DNA of 64,000 nt from Pogostemon cablin (GCA_023678885.1 CM042986.1:2666001-2730000); one strand, 5' to 3'; shown: positions 33,184 to 47,048, counted from the stretch's first letter. Program-made: numbers and translations. The notes: generated from the sequence alone by a model not told the origin.

Positions 33184-34867
33184 TAAAAAAATTTACTAAC
33201 GGTCTCACTTTCTCAGAAAAAAGAACCAAAAAAAAAAAATCTTAAAAAGTATTTAGTGAACATTTGTTTCCCTATATTTTTTCTTAAAAAAAGCATTAAA
33301 AGAAGAAAAGTTAATTTATAAGGTGTATAGGGTGGAGGTAGTAATCAATGAAATAAGCACTGGATTAACAAAGTGTAGCCCCGAAAATAGAGTAGTTGTC
33401 CGTGGAGTCTTTATTACTTGACACTTTTTTTTTTCTCTTTCTTTCTCTAAAACCAACACTTTTCTATTCGAATTAGGGGGTTGTAACCAACACTTCTTAT
33501 ATTTTATATCTTAAAATTAATTGAGTGTATTTGTAATAAATTTATGAAATTATATTTTATCACAATGTGGTAGACTTAACTACATACGATATTTATGGAT
33601 ATTCGTATAGTATAAGCCAGCTATGTAGATCTAATCTCAAAGTAAAATTATTTAAATCCAAAAGGAATTGATACTGCAATAGAAAAATCACATTTCTACT
33701 AGCAATTGAACGAGACAGCGATAAGCTCATTTAATTAAAGTATTAAAAAAATGCAGTCAAATTCAATAATATAAGGTTAATGACGGATTAAGTGATTAGC
33801 GACTTTAAGTAAAGATAATGAAGTCGTGTTTTTGATACATCGTAGGAAGATCTTAGTAAAGAGAAAATCCAAAGGGTTGCATTTGTTGATATCGAAGAAC
33901 ACAATGGAATAAAGGCTAAACGACGGGTCAAATCCAACTTGCTTACCTGCAATTTTTGTTCTGCTCTATAAATTAATTAATTAATATTACTTCATTATTT
34001 TTATTTTTGGTAAACAATCCGAACACCTATTTCAAATCCCGTTTTTGCAATTATTATATTTTTTATGTTACATTTTTCTAAAAATCTAAACATTTCTTTT
34101 GGGATGGTATGTACTCCATTAAGGTATAGATCCGCCGTTTATAATTAAAGGTTTAATACCAACATGAAATTAGAAATCCGGAGTCACCAATATCATTAGG
34201 ATGTGAATTTTGTCAATCCCATTTTACTTTACACGATATTTTAGAAATATAATTATTAATCGTGATTAATTTGTGAGATATTAGATGTGAATAATTGAAA
34301 AGGTGAAAAAAAAAACTTGAACACATTACCCAAATTTACTAATAAGATTATTACTAGCATGAGTGAGCGTGATGCAATTTCCTATAATTTTCGCTTGAAC
34401 TTTACTCTAGCTTTTAATATATAAATAAATAAAATGAAATTTTAATTATTATTGTTAGGAGGTACAAAAGCTTGGATTGCCTCAGTTGACAAAACAGAAA
34501 AAAAAAAAAAAAAAAAAAAAGTGTGTAAGGGGTTGGTGGAGGAGACAGTTTTCTCCTTTTTCATTTTTGAAATAGAAAAAAATAAAGGAGTTAATTTTGT
34601 CTGAAAGTGAGTATATCAGTAATTTCAAAACTGAATAAACTGCATGAATCAGTGTGAAATTCATGGCGTGTATTGATTGACATTTGACTTTAATGGAAAT
34701 AGTACACCTGTATTTTCTTCTTACTTTGGGGCATAGTAATTAAGACAAAATAAAATAAAATATGTTGTGGATTACGTTGTCTTAATGAGGTTTAATTGTT
34801 TCGTTTGTCTTAAATAGCAGCGGGGTGGCGTGAATGGCGCGCTGTCCCAACGGTAGTTCTACATTAC

Positions 34868-34946
34868 TTAAACCCACAACCCCCCACCCCACCCCACCCC
34901 ACCCCACCCCACCCAACCCAACCCAACCCAACCCAACCCAACCCAA
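34868..34946 (+). repeat. C-rich pentamer array, ACCCC then AACCC
   Basis: Roughly six ACCCC units pass directly into about seven AACCC units. The minus strand is G-rich with regular GGGG/GGG tracts, a classic G-quadruplex pattern. It is not the plant telomere repeat (CCCTAAA). Confidence 0.92.
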
Positions 34947-36487
34947 AAAAATAAATTAAATTAAATATAAGTAGGTCTTGCTTAATATTATTTTTCACTT
35001 TTTAAAATAGTTATCACTTTCACTATAAATCGTTATTATTTTCGCTATAAAATATTATCATTTTTTATTTATACTATAAATTGTTCATGAAATAGTATTA
35101 TCACTTTTCATTAATTTATTATTACTTTTCTTCATAAAAGTTATCACTTTCTGACCGAGCTTACGTGAGACGTTCCCACACAAGTCTTTTCCATTAAATA
35201 CATGATTCACAAAATTCTATTATTCTTATATAAAAAGAAAATGCATGCTTCACAATTATATATATTTTTTCTATTCAATATATTTTCCCTTAAGAGTGGA
35301 GCCTTTGTAACAAAAAAAATTTACTTATATTCTTAGAAGAGCATTTTCACACATTTTTTTCAAATTAAAAGTAAATTACAGCAGTTGAGAATTAATTGCA
35401 AATAAACCTAAGAAGAAGTAAAATCTTTGCTAATGCAATAATGCCCCATGTGAATTATAGTGTGGATATCAGATATGGCTTTGATAGTCTGAATCGTCTA
35501 TTTGGATATGGAGAACGCACAATGGATCTTGTAAAGCCCAAAAGATAGTGGGCCTTTCACTGCCGATTAAATTTAAGGTTTTGACAGTCCAAGAACAAGC
35601 CCAATATGATTAAAGCCCAAAGGTCACATTCTCATTCAATTAATTGCGGCTTACGTCAATCCGTTCCATGTAAAACGACTTTAAATAACGTGAAAACAGG
35701 GTTTATTCTTTTCTTTGGAATTTATTAGAGGAATGCGTTTTCAAGGGTTTTGCGTTATGCCTTATTTGCCTTTACCTTTTGATGGATACCTATTTGCGTC
35801 TTGCTAACTTATCTTACATTTTAATTATTTTATATTTTTATTATTTATAATTAAGACTCTTATAATTTGACTAGTTTGTCAACCATAATCTATAGTTTTT
35901 AAAGATCAATTGGTATATAATTTCATAAGAGAGATATTTTAATTTCATCCAATATAGTTATATAGATATCCCTCTTAAAACTACCTTTTACTTTCTTTTT
36001 TTTTTAATGATGATGGATATTTTATAAATATTCGAGTATTTTCAAAATACTCCATATAATAACTTGTCATATTGTGATACTAATGTTACTCTTCATTTTA
36101 AAAAATATTTAACTCTAAAATTACGGGTGTTGTTCTTCACTTATTTAAGTGTCATTATTTTAATAATATATGTATAACTTATCAAATATAAAAGAAATTA
36201 TACATTTTGTTTTAAGTAATAACCATCAAATATACAGAAAAATAGCACTTCATCATATAAAAGTATAAATAAATTGTGATGCAATAATTTTTGTTGCAAA
36301 AATATTCAAATACTTGAACTTTGGTATTCCTAATATTTAAAATTAAATTAGAATGCCATAAACCCGTTTAAAGATCCGATCCACAATAATGCTTTTTTGT
36401 TTGGAGCAACGAGCTGGGTCGGTTCGAAAGAGGAGAGATTAAAATTCAAACCACATAGCAATCAGATTCAGTGGGCTCCACGCGACT

Positions 36488-36541
36488 CACGTGTCACACT
36501 TTTTTTGTTTAATTTTTCTTTTCCTTTCGAAATTATATATA
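36488..36541 (+). promoter_or_regulatory. FAX3 core promoter: G-box and TATA box
   Basis: CACGTG at 36488-36493 is followed about 40 bp later by ATTATATATAG (36531-36541). The TATA box is about 150 bp before the ATG at 36692, leaving a 5' UTR of ordinary length. G-boxes bind bZIP and bHLH factors; the role here is inferred. Confidence 0.5.
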
Positions 36542-36691
36542 GCCTGTTCAAGAGCAAGCGTCATCTAACCCCGGCGCACTTTAAAGAAACCCTCTCTCTG
36601 TGTTCATCAAGTGCTCCAAATTATTCATTCAAATTCATTCTCTGCAATTTCATCAATACATACACGATACAAACACTGAATAATTCGCGAA

Positions 36692-39600
36692 ATGAGCGTC
36701 AGATTAGAGTCAGTTACATTAGGAAACCCTACTCCTTGCTTGAATAAAGTTGCTTCTTCTATGGCGCTGTACCGTGCGCCGCCTACCGGGCTAGGGTTTG
36801 ACCTTTCGTTCAGAGCTAAACTCCGTGGCAAGTTGTCAGTTGCGGCGCTTCCGAGGGTGATTGGAGTCAATTTACGCCCGAGAAATGTGCGGAATCGTAC
36901 TATTTTCTCGTTGGCTGCTTCTCACGAAGAGTCGTCGGTGAGGTCACGTTGAATACATTTGATTTTCTCGTAATTTATTAGTTTCAGTTATTTATTTCTC
37001 ATTGTTCCGGTTTACTTTATCAGAATTCGAATTTCGTGCATCGTACAAAAGATGGGATAATGGGATAATGGAATGAGTGTGTGCTATAGCCAGGGTTGCC
37101 TTGAATAATCAGATTGTGTTATGCCAGACTTATTGGTTCAATGAACGTGAACAGCTAATTCAGTAGTATGTAAGGAAATATATGACTTATCTAATGAAGT
37201 TTTTTTCAAAAAATGTGTTAAAAATTTTACTATGCTAGACACATTCAGATTTGGCTAGTAGAGCCGAGAGCGCAATGAAGCTTTTGACTTTTCACCCATA
37301 CGGTATTTTTGCATTTTATTAGTATACTGTTAATACTGTTTTAATTTAACTCATGTTTTCAGAGTAATTCTGATAGAGCCAAATCCAGGGGGGTCAGCTG
37401 CAATCATGCTAATCACCAATCTGGTGGACTAGCAAGTGCTTATTTGGGGGAGAATAGATTTGGCAATAATTATGCTATTTCCATATTAATAAATTATGTC
37501 TAGGATTATAAATAAGGGGTAGAGGAGAGGGGGAGCATTTTCTAGAATTATCTTGTTTAGTCTATTGGGCAGCCTTTGGCTGACGGGAGTCATCCTGGGG
37601 GATCGTATTCTTACGTTCCTATTGTTCTTCTATCCTTCCTCATTTATAATATCAGCTTCTTTACTCTATCAAATTGGTCCGACCTGCCGGATGTCACACA
37701 CTTGAATGGAAGCTCGAGTGGAGACGATAGAGAAGAATGCTGAGTCACTTTCTGAAAAAATCAGCTTACTTTCTGAAAAAATCAGCCTACTTTCTTAAAA
37801 GGTCAGTTCACTTGATAACATATTCTTGGAGCAAGAATCTAGGCTCAACAAATTGGACAAGATAGAGGAGATGCTCTACTTACTCCTAAAAAGAGGAGGC
37901 ATTCAAAGCCCTCCCAAAGAATGTAACCCCGATTGGAAAGAAGGAGGCATAATAAGTGGTGGGGATTTGCAACACGGTGACCTTGGAGAAACCAGCACTC
38001 AAAGCCCTCTCCAAGAATGTACCCCCGAGCAGGCCATAATCAAGAATAATGTTCAACTCGCAACCAAACGAGTTGAATTTCCAATTTCGGATTTAGGGAC
38101 GCCCCAGTTTTCGGTCGATTGCTTCAACATTCCATGGCGGTGTTTTGCTTCTCCACCAACACTACATGAATCCCTTGGAGAAATTCGTGTAAAAGTAGTG
38201 GGAGAATTACTCCAACATGATGTGGTATTACAGATAATAAAAGATAATCCCACAGAAGCTCAACAACGCATGCAGCGGGCAGCAAACAAGCATCAAAGGG
38301 AGGTGAGTTTACAAGTGGGCAACAAAGTTCTTCCAACGCTACTTTTCCTGAAACATTCTCTTCGTCCGCCGGAAAATTCCAAGCTAGCTCCGCATCATTA
38401 TCCAATTGCCCATTTCTTGACTGCAGTATTGCGGACAATGCTGTTTTCAGCATAGGAGAAATTGATAGAGCCAAATTGAATGGGGTCAGCTGCAATCATG
38501 CTAATCACCAATCTGGTGGATTAGCAAGTGCTTATTTGGGGGAGAACAGATTTGGCAATAATTATGTTATTTCCATATTAATAAATTATGTCTAGGATTA
38601 TAAATAAGGGGTAGAGGAGAGGGGGAGCATTGTCTAGAATTATCTTGTTTAGTCTATTGGGCAGCGTTTGGCTGACAGGAGTCATCCCGGGGGATCGTAT
38701 TCTTACGTTCCTATTGTTCTTCTATCCTTCCTCATTATAATATCAGCTTCTTTACTCTATCAAATTCTGTTTCAATCTCCATTTTAATTTAGAAATTATT
38801 GTTTTGTCATTATGTTTTCAAAAGGCTTCAGATATTGGCATAGGGAAGGACAAGGAAGATTCAGAAACCGGATCTCAAGAATCACAAGAAGCATGGCAGC
38901 AGACACTTGCTTCTTTTAAAGAGCAGGCCTTAAAAATGCAGAGCATATCAAAGGAAGCTTACGAGTCATATTCTGAGAAGGCTACTGTCGTTCTAAAAGA
39001 AACTTCTGAGAAGTTGAAAATTCAAGCTGAGAAGGCAACTAAGGAAATAATTGATATCGCAAAAGAAACTGCTGAAGAGAGTAGGGAATACTTTGCCACA
39101 GCTGCAGTGAATACCCCTGAACCAGTGAAGGACGTTGTTGAAACATTTGCTTCCTCAGCTGATGAGTTCAACGATGTGTCTAAATTACGGGATTTCTACA
39201 TTGGAATACCTTATGGTATGGCTTTCATCTGATTCTAATGTATGGCAAGCTTGATGTATATTAAAAGGTATAGCTGAAGAATTTTCTGTTTTTTCAGGTG
39301 CTCTTCTTTCAGTTAGTGGGTTTCTTACATTTATGCTCACTGGAAGCATTCCTGCCATAAGATTTGGTATTGTACTTGGTGGCACTCTTTTGGCGTTGAG
39401 TACATCAAGTTTGAGATCGTGGAAGAAGGGGGAGCCATCACCCTTTCTCTTGAAAGGACAGACAGGTTTTTTAATTACTGTAACATCATGAAGTATACCG
39501 TTCCGTATATGGCTATCTATGGCATGGAATTATTTATTGGTTTCATTGTTTCTACTGCAGAAAAGCATAGTATATGTGGTAAAATCCATAGGTATTTTGT

Positions 39601-40922
39601 ATATATGTGAACTTTAGTGTTGGTGTGCAAATATTTTCTAGATCTTAGGGTGGCTTAGACTTAGTTTACAATTGTGTGTGTCAATGATAATGGGCATTAT
39701 TTAGGGGGTCCATCACAATGGTGATTGTAGGATGAGACTAGTTTATGAATCAATAGGAATTAATGGATATTGATGGTTTGATTCCGATACACCAATACCA
39801 ATTACTAGATATGGGAATGAACCTATTTTCATTCCCATTCCCCACTCCCATTATCCTCTACAGTCTACATTTGAGGCCCTTGAAACTCTTAGCACCAGAC
39901 TTTAGTTTTCATTTGTGAATATATGGTGCAGTGGCTTATGTTGACCATTATTACGTTTTACCAAATTATACAATTATCAATGGGGAGTTATGGGATTGTA
40001 TAGATTAATAAAATCATATCTGACATGCAGTCACGACTCAGTGATCGTCTGTTTTTTTTTTCATAATTACATTCGATGCCTTCAAAAATGTTTTTGTGCC
40101 TTATGGTTTACTCACTAATCCTTAGAAGAAAGTTGTACTATTTAGTTTGTCTTCAGAATATGCTATATAATGTGTTCCACTTGGCTGTGAACCTAAACAA
40201 TTGTAACGCATTATAGTCTGCTATTGCCTGTTGATGTAGTTTAGATACCTCTGTGAGTTGTACTTATTTTGATATTTCAATAACTTTGTTTTTTTGTTTT
40301 TGGGATCTCTGCAGCAATTGCTACCATCTTGTTTCTTAGAGAACTGCGTTTGCTGTCTTTGGTAAAATCTGCTGTACCTTAGTCTGAAATAATGCTTAGT
40401 TACAAGTCATGCGCCTTATAGTTCTGACATCTCACTTTTTTTTTTTTTGCAGCGACCATTTATAGCCAACTTGATTACGACCCTCATAAGGTTCAATCTC
40501 TATATTTTAAAAGTTTTATTTTCTATTCTTTTTCCCCTTGCTTTCTCCTTTGACATTCTATTTACTGCCCTCCCTTTTCCAACAATAGTTAATTATATCA
40601 TCTGTATTTTTGGTGGAGGAATGCATTGTCACTGAATTATTTATAGAAAAAGAGAGATAAGAATATAATATAGTAAGTGAAAACATAGAACCCATCTATA
40701 ATTTGTACAAATCATTAATTTTAGATTTACATGCATCAAGCTCTGGTCTCCATCCCAAGTTCCCAACTCTACATGGGAAAACTGTAAAATTGGCTTCATT
40801 TAGTATCTGATGCCTAACTTGTATCATGCAGTGGCGGAGTGGTTGCGTTCTATCTCTACAGGATTGTCAAAGATAGAGAGCAGTCTGGTGGATCCAATTT
40901 GAAAGTAGAGCCGGAAACTTAA
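36692..40922 (+). CDS. FAX3: FATTY ACID EXPORT 3, plastid Tmem_14 protein
   Basis: Six exons, 36692-36937, 38825-39215, 39298-39465, 40315-40361, 40453-40490 and 40832-40922, join in phase to 326 residues. Exon 1 encodes a Ser/Arg-rich plastid transit peptide. Exon 2 encodes a long charged helix (EKATVVLKETSEKLKIQAEK), the amphipathic region that sets FAX3 apart from the shorter FAX1 and FAX2. Exons 3-6 give the four hydrophobic helices of the Tmem_14 fold (GALLSVSGFLTFMLTG, AIATILFLREL, GGVVAFYLYRIV). FAX proteins sit in the plastid inner envelope and pass free fatty acids out for ER lipid synthesis. Intron 1 (1.9 kb) is long because it holds an LTR element. The gene converges on the VSR gene downstream. 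Confidence 0.9.
37371..37671 (+). repeat. 5' LTR of the FAX3 intron element
   Basis: 301 bp, TGATAGAG to CTCTATCA. About 97 percent like its partner by eye. Confidence 0.92.
37706..38455 (+). pseudogene. Remnant gag/integrase fusion frame of the intron element
   Basis: From ATG 37706 the frame reads an N-terminal coil with repeated LLSEKIS units, meets a TAA near 37796 and continues open from 37826 to 38455. Its C-terminal third, AQQRMQRAANKHQREV, followed by a VGNKV motif, resembles the end of gypsy integrases, joined directly to gag-like sequence. It is a deletion relic rather than a working gene. Confidence 0.65.
38463..38762 (+). repeat. 3' LTR of the FAX3 intron element
   Basis: 300 bp. 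Differs from the 5' copy at a handful of bases near its start and middle. Confidence 0.92.
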
Positions 40923-42125
40923 TCCACAGACTGATTTGAGTTCGTATCACACTCATACCCTATGTTCCTATTGGTCTTCAATTTCAGTCTTCCAGGAGGG
41001 TAAAGATATCAATATACCTCTGACTAGATTTTGATACTCTTAGTAATCAATATTTGCAATGTATGGATGGACTCTATTGGAGATGTTTCTCTGATAGTAG
41101 GTCATAGCTGATTTATCTCAATAATCCCCTCTCTAGGATCCATTTCTGAATGTTTCGAGCTTTGATTTCCGTTGTTCTTTCCTCATGTACATCTAATCAT
41201 GTTGGTTTCTTCTGAAATATGCCTTATTATGGAATAATTCAAGTGATTGGTTTCCGTTGTTCTGGCCAGTTGTAAAACTTATCAGATTGGGTTCTGAATC
41301 TGTCTTGTTGATAATGAAGTTCTATTTTACCTTTATTGTGGTTTTCTTTGCTTTGGTTTTCGCATATCTACGTTGAGAGGGTTTTTGCAAGCCATTTTTT
41401 TTTCAATGATAATGATTCAATAATTATTTTATGAATAATTTATAATCAAAATATAGTGTGTCAATATATTTTATTAAAAAAAGTGATAATAAAAAGTACT
41501 CCATATGATAGTCTCACGGTAAGACCAATGCTTTTAAATTATGGCAAAGATTGATGAAAAATAATAATGATAAATTAAACTATTTCAGTCATAAATAGCC
41601 AAAATAAAAGGTGATAATATATATTATTTTTTTTAAAAGAATTATAATATTTTTAATAAAAAGTAATAACTAATAAAAAATATAAAATGATATTACCAAA
41701 GTACTATTTTATGGAGTGGTTGTCTCATATCCCGAGAAACAAGATATCTAAATGTAATTGCAGAAATCATCCTGTAGCATCATTTATTGGCTACAATGAA
41801 ACATCTTAATGTCCATCTTTTGATTAGAAGATTTGGTATTGCAAGAAATTCATGTTTCTAAGAAAAGAAAAAAAACCATCTTATTATCCGATCATCGAGG
41901 AAATGTGGATCCAAGAAAAATTCCCAACAAGTGAGATCATTTATGTAGTGAAACTAAAATTTACATAAATAAACCCTACCCATATGTAGTAACAGAACAG
42001 CCATAACGTTATAGAAACCTGGCAAACATCACTCAAACAAACAAATCGCTGGTGATATGCTCGAAACGTAACATGATATTCCGATTTCTTGGATACTTTA
42101 CAGGATGAAGCGTAGGTAACCATTC
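40923..42125. other. Intergenic between convergent FAX3 and VSR genes
   Basis: Contains both 3' UTRs. The middle (about 41400-41760) is AT-rich and includes tctcacggtaagacc and gttgtctcatatcccgag, echoing other gtctcac-ended repeats in the window. Confidence 0.5.
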
Positions 42126-45100
42126 TTAAACGTGGCCTTGAGCCATGTGATGCGGTACCTCCCCTTGATTGTCCAAGGGCATGTACTGTGCCATGATTGC
42201 CCGAATCTCAGAGTCCATGTATCTCTGTGATTATGCAAGGAAAAGAGAAGAGAGTGAGTAGGTGGCATGAGTAAAACGAACAGCTCGTAAAATTACACAA
42301 AAAGGATTGATATAAATCTCATTGTCATAATTTATACGAGGCTCACCCGAATCCTGTACTTGTACGCAGCATATCCAATAACTCCAGCCGCAGCCATAAT
42401 CAGAATCATCACCCACACAAAGTTCCAGTTGACGTTGTAGTCTACAGCACCATCTTTACCTGAATGCCGGCGAAGTAAAAAGGAAGTTATGCAGTTAGAT
42501 ATCGATATAAAAGTTTCAATAGCAGGTGTGTGAAATTGGAGAAAGTGCTTATCAAGTTTTTTTACAATTCATTGGTAAGAAGATAATTTGGAGAAAGGCA
42601 ATCCAATCAGTTCGCTTCGTTAGAAGTTTGCATAAACCTACCTATGCATGTGTCGTGCTCATGCATGTATAATTGATTTCTTCCGCAGCTGCATTCATAA
42701 CTTCCCCATGTATTCTTACATTTGCAATCTGAACACTGGCAAGCTAGCTTTTCCTTGCATTCATCGATATCTAAATCGAATCCAAGTCAAAGAATAAAGT
42801 CAACTACTTGACAAACCATACAACCGGAGCTTAAATCTAGATCTTACCTTCACAGTGATCGACTCCATCTCCCTTGAATCCTGGTGGACACTTGCAACCT
42901 TTTGTATGGTCATCCTGAAATTCATTAATCAAGAATAGAGCATCTCAGCACACTGAAGAAGAACCCCATTTTTTGGAATTTTTTTAATTAAAAAATAGGA
43001 TAAGATGGGCTCTCTGTAGGGGAACTCACAATGCATGCTGAATATGTCCTTCCACCCTTTGTGTCCCTCCAACAGCCTCCATTATTTATTTCACATCTTA
43101 ATGCACCAGAAGCTGTCAGACCAAGAAGTATAAGGGAACCATTCTCAGATGAAAAAGAAGTAGAAAGTTAAATGGTAGAAGTTTACATCCAACAAATATG
43201 AAGAGACAATATGGTCATAACATGGGCTTCTTTTTTTTTCATATTATGATATCCTACAGTTCCTAAGAAAATATTTATTGCACAATTAAAAATTATCAAC
43301 CAAAGAGGAATGTCCCACTATTTTTATAGGGGTCATAATGAGGGACTCCTTTTGCAGAGGTAGAAGTTACCTTCACAATGAGTATAACCATCACCAGTGA
43401 ATTTCACACCCTGAACAACAGGGCACTCACAGACCCTCCCACGGAAGGTATCCTGTAATTAATTATTAATTAGACAGAATAATTAGCAGCCAAAAAATTA
43501 AATGGAATTTGCAAGGAATTGAGTACCCTGCAAGCTGTAATGTTAGAAGCCTTATCCTGCCAGCATCCACCATTGTTCTCCAAACACTCATTTGTTTGTA
43601 CATCTGGTCCCCAGAGCATGCAAGAAACAATAATGGGAGAAAATTAGGGAACAAGCTGGGGGCAAGGGGCCCACATCATGATTTGCAAAAATATTTGAAG
43701 ATGATGTGTTCAATCGCAGACTATAATACGTAAAGATGTTCAAGAAAACCAAGAAAGAGATTGTGACTGACCCGGAGTCAAACAAATCGAAGGCTCTGTA
43801 GTCTCCTCAAAACCTGAACATATGGCCTTGAGAACTGCCCCCTTGTCCAGCTTTCCTGAAACATAAAAATTTAGCTCGTCATATCTATATTAATGAATTT
43901 CGAATCCAACCACAAGTACGATTGAAGAGTTCTTACCCCTATATTGTCTATTGTTCACAACAAGAGTTGGCAAGATTGTCACATCTCCTCGTGAGCCCTT
44001 CCCTATCTGAGAAAAATAAACATCCACATTTAATAACTTTTTACAAAAATGAAACTCAATGATTTCTGAATATATCAGACCTGTGCTTCCTGTTCAGCTT
44101 TTAAAATTGGGTTGTCAACATCTGCTCCAATGTCTCCAATGCACTTGTCTATCTTTTTAATATCAACTCCTGCACGGAGCCACAGATAGATGAGCAAACA
44201 CATTTGTAATGACAGACAAAGAAGATGCTCCGCCTATAGAATATTCAAAGAAAAAAATACAGTCTTAAGTATATACCAAGATGACCTAAAGATGAGATTG
44301 AGTAAGCCACATAGACACAAAAATTAAACGAAGGTCTAACAATTCCATGCAGATAAATTATCAATACTTAAAACAGATATTTAGACCAGTGTAATTCAAA
44401 GGTGCAAATTATTCAACAATCTTCTTGCACTTGTGCAAAGATGATGCACACTTATGAAGGAGAAGATGAGAATTCTAATATATTAACAAGCACAAAGTTC
44501 CACCATGACATGAATAATCAACAGAGTGATCATATACAGAACACTATTCGATGACACAACAGAAAACATAGTAGCCCAGAGACCAAAGATATAAAAGATC
44601 ACATTTTGAAAAGAAAACAACAGCTTTACTAGTAAGTACGAATATAACATACCAAGTGACTTAATTACTTGATCTGCACATTCTTTAGTATACTTCTTCT
44701 CTTTCATTGGACAACGAATAGAAAAGTCGGTAACATAGTCCCACCACTGCCATGGCTTTCCACTTTCATTCGCCACCTTAAAGAAGCAAGTTTGCCTTAG
44801 ATTTTGCTCAACAACATCCTTTCCATCATATCCTTTGCTGAAATCTTGCTCAGGATCTGGTGCACAGTACCTCCCGTGGTTGATGCACTGTGACTTGCAC
44901 TGTTTACTCAATAAGAAAGCTTCAGGGCAATACCAAGTTATATAATGTGGAGTGAACTGCGTGTAGCCTTTCTGCTCAAGAATCTGAGCAGCTCCTTTGA
45001 AACTTCTAACAAAATCTAACTGGCTTTCACACTTGGGGCCGCACTCATCGTTGCTATTAGTCCAGAATTCGTACTCAACCCGCTCATCAGGATGTGGAAG

Positions 45101-46189
45101 AGACTCCCTCCAATCAAGATTTATATTCACCATTTCATCTTTTGATAGTGCTTTTTTGATTTTGTCTCCAAGATCCTTGCTGATAAGCACTGATGGAATA
45201 GTTATGTTCTGCAGATAATCAGCGTGTGCATCATCTTCCTCTGGAGTATCCATGGTAATAAGAGGCCCAACCTTGTCATCGGCCACCAGAATAGCTGCGG
45301 CCCCACCATTTTGAGCATTCCATGCCTTTAATGTAAAATAGCATTCTGAAAGACGAATGAATTAAGAAGATAAATTTTTTCTGGAGGCTATGGTATGTAA
45401 TAGTACCTAAATCAATCAGAGTTCTTGCAAATATTGATGCAATTTATGATTAAAGAAAAAGAAGAACTAATGCAAAAGTCATGAAGAAAGTTCTCGAAAC
45501 AACAGGCATGGAGATACAATGATCAACTTCCAATTGAGCTATTCCTAAGAAGCCTAAGACGTTGCATCACTCTAAAACGTCAATGGAGAATTTCTATTCG
45601 CTATATATCACAGACATATTGGAATATCATGTCCAAAAATTTCTCCAAATCAACAACTTCAACATACAGGAAGCAATAGAATATCTCATGTAGAGTAGAA
45701 GTACATTAGCCCTTTAACTGTAATAAACTCAAAATCAGCATCTTCTTCTCAGTTCAAGCAAGCTACCACACAAATAACCAGCAACCAAAATGAACAAACA
45801 AATAAGACTAAAGAAACAATACAGTTTCAAACCCAATCCATTCGAAAAGAAGGGTAACAAATCCAATAAAACCTAAGAAATTGAGAAGATTTACCCCCTC
45901 TATCAGCAAGAAGGAAGATTGGAATGCCTCCAGGCTTTTTCTTCAAGGAATCACTAATATCCTGAAAACTACTACACGCCTGTTGATTGGATTTAGGGTA
46001 AAACACTGATCCAACCATGGTTCCTCCATACTGAGGAACCCCAAAATTCCCAATTGCACACTCATAAACATTTTTCAACGAGTCTGGTGAAGTCACCTTC
46101 AAACTATTCTTCTCCACTACAAATCTTCCCAAACAAGACCCACATAGAACAAAACATACACATACTAAAACACCAAAATTCTCCTTCAT
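42126..46189 (-). CDS. VSR: Vacuolar sorting receptor (VSR/BP-80 family)
   Basis: Twelve exons: 45895-46189, 44653-45345, 44081-44169, 43937-44006, 43772-43855, 43527-43603, 43371-43452, 43030-43112, 42848-42914, 42642-42770, 42347-42459 and 42126-42224. They join in perfect phase to 626 residues, the family's normal size. The ATG at 46189 is used; the triplet at 46198 is GTG. In order: signal peptide ([13 protein letters not shown]), protease-associated domain that binds cargo ([24 protein letters not shown]), a Cys-rich central domain, EGF-like repeats ending in a calcium-binding one ([13 protein letters not shown]), a membrane helix ([21 protein letters not shown] split across one exon) and a short tail with the sorting signal YMPL (about 608-611). 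VSRs carry soluble proteins with NPIR-type signals from the Golgi to the vacuole. Confidence 0.95.
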
Positions 46190-47048
46190 CTTCTTCACTC
46201 CAACTCAATCAGAAGAATGATTCTAAAAGCAAGTTGTCAAACCCCCCAGATCAGGAAACTTGACAACCAACTCAAAAGTCCCAAACTTTAATTTAATAGA
46301 GAAATCCCACCAAAGATTATAATAAAACTGAATTCTTTAAGTCAAGTAGTTGAGATTGAGAACCGGATCCTCAAATACGAGCAGAAATTCAGATTTTTCA
46401 GGTGACTTGAAAACTAGTTTAACGGAGAAAGGGGTAAATTTTTAAGAAGATAACTAGAAGAGTAAATAAATGGTACATATATATACTCCATATATGTATA
46501 CTACACGATTAAGTAATGAAGTGGCAAAGGCGTTTGTTCGAGATATGAAAACTATATTATTCAATCAATTATTCAGGGGAGATGTATTTCACGTATTCGT
46601 TAACTTAAGAAAAAAATATTTTTATGTATAAAATAAAAAAGGGGATAAATATCTTAATTAATTAAAAAATAATAATTAAAATTGTTGAGATAAAAATATA
46701 TAATTATAACGTAGCATCTTTTATAATTTTTTAGCAAAAGGAAGTTTGAAATACTTTATGAAATGAATAAAAAGTAAAAATGCTCAGAAATGAAGAGAGT
46801 ATTTAATATATCATATTTATATTAATATACGTACTAAAATATATGAATAAAAAGTAGAGTAACTCTCTTGTGAGACGAATTTTTTGTAAGAAAGTTGTGA
46901 GATGAGTTGACCAAGTACAAAAATATGCTTATTATATATATGTAAAGTATGCTTATTTATAGTTAAAGTATGTCGATAATGAATCATATTACAACACCCT
47001 AAAATCATACTTTAATTTATCATTTATCATATTTTAGAAAACATATTT

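Larger units (their letters stand above)
32635..36480. other. Long repeat-rich intergenic region
   Basis: No gene supported. It contains a MITE (32876-33080), a TA dinucleotide run (33139-33182), a poly-A run (34498-34520) and a C-rich pentamer array (34868-34946). At about 34980-35190 there is AT-rich sequence with recurring tatcacttt phrases ending near a gtgagacg motif, which looks like an old inverted-repeat element. Confidence 0.6.
37371..38762 (+). mobile_element. Internally deleted gypsy-type LTR element in FAX3 intron 1
   Basis: Two LTRs of about 300 bp (37371-37671, 38463-38762) start TGATAGAG and end CTCTATCA, and are flanked by an exact AATTC duplication (37366-37370, 38763-38767). 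The inner part starts with a primer-site-like TTGGTCCGACCTGCC. It keeps two coding scraps: a coiled gag start (from ATG 37706, with one in-frame TAA) and a piece resembling the integrase C-terminus (AQQRMQRAANKHQREV). Everything between them is gone, so the copy is non-autonomous. It lies in sense orientation to FAX3. Confidence 0.92.

Noticed and set aside
34868..34946. Interstitial telomere repeat
   Set aside because: Units are ACCCC and AACCC, not CCCTAAA.
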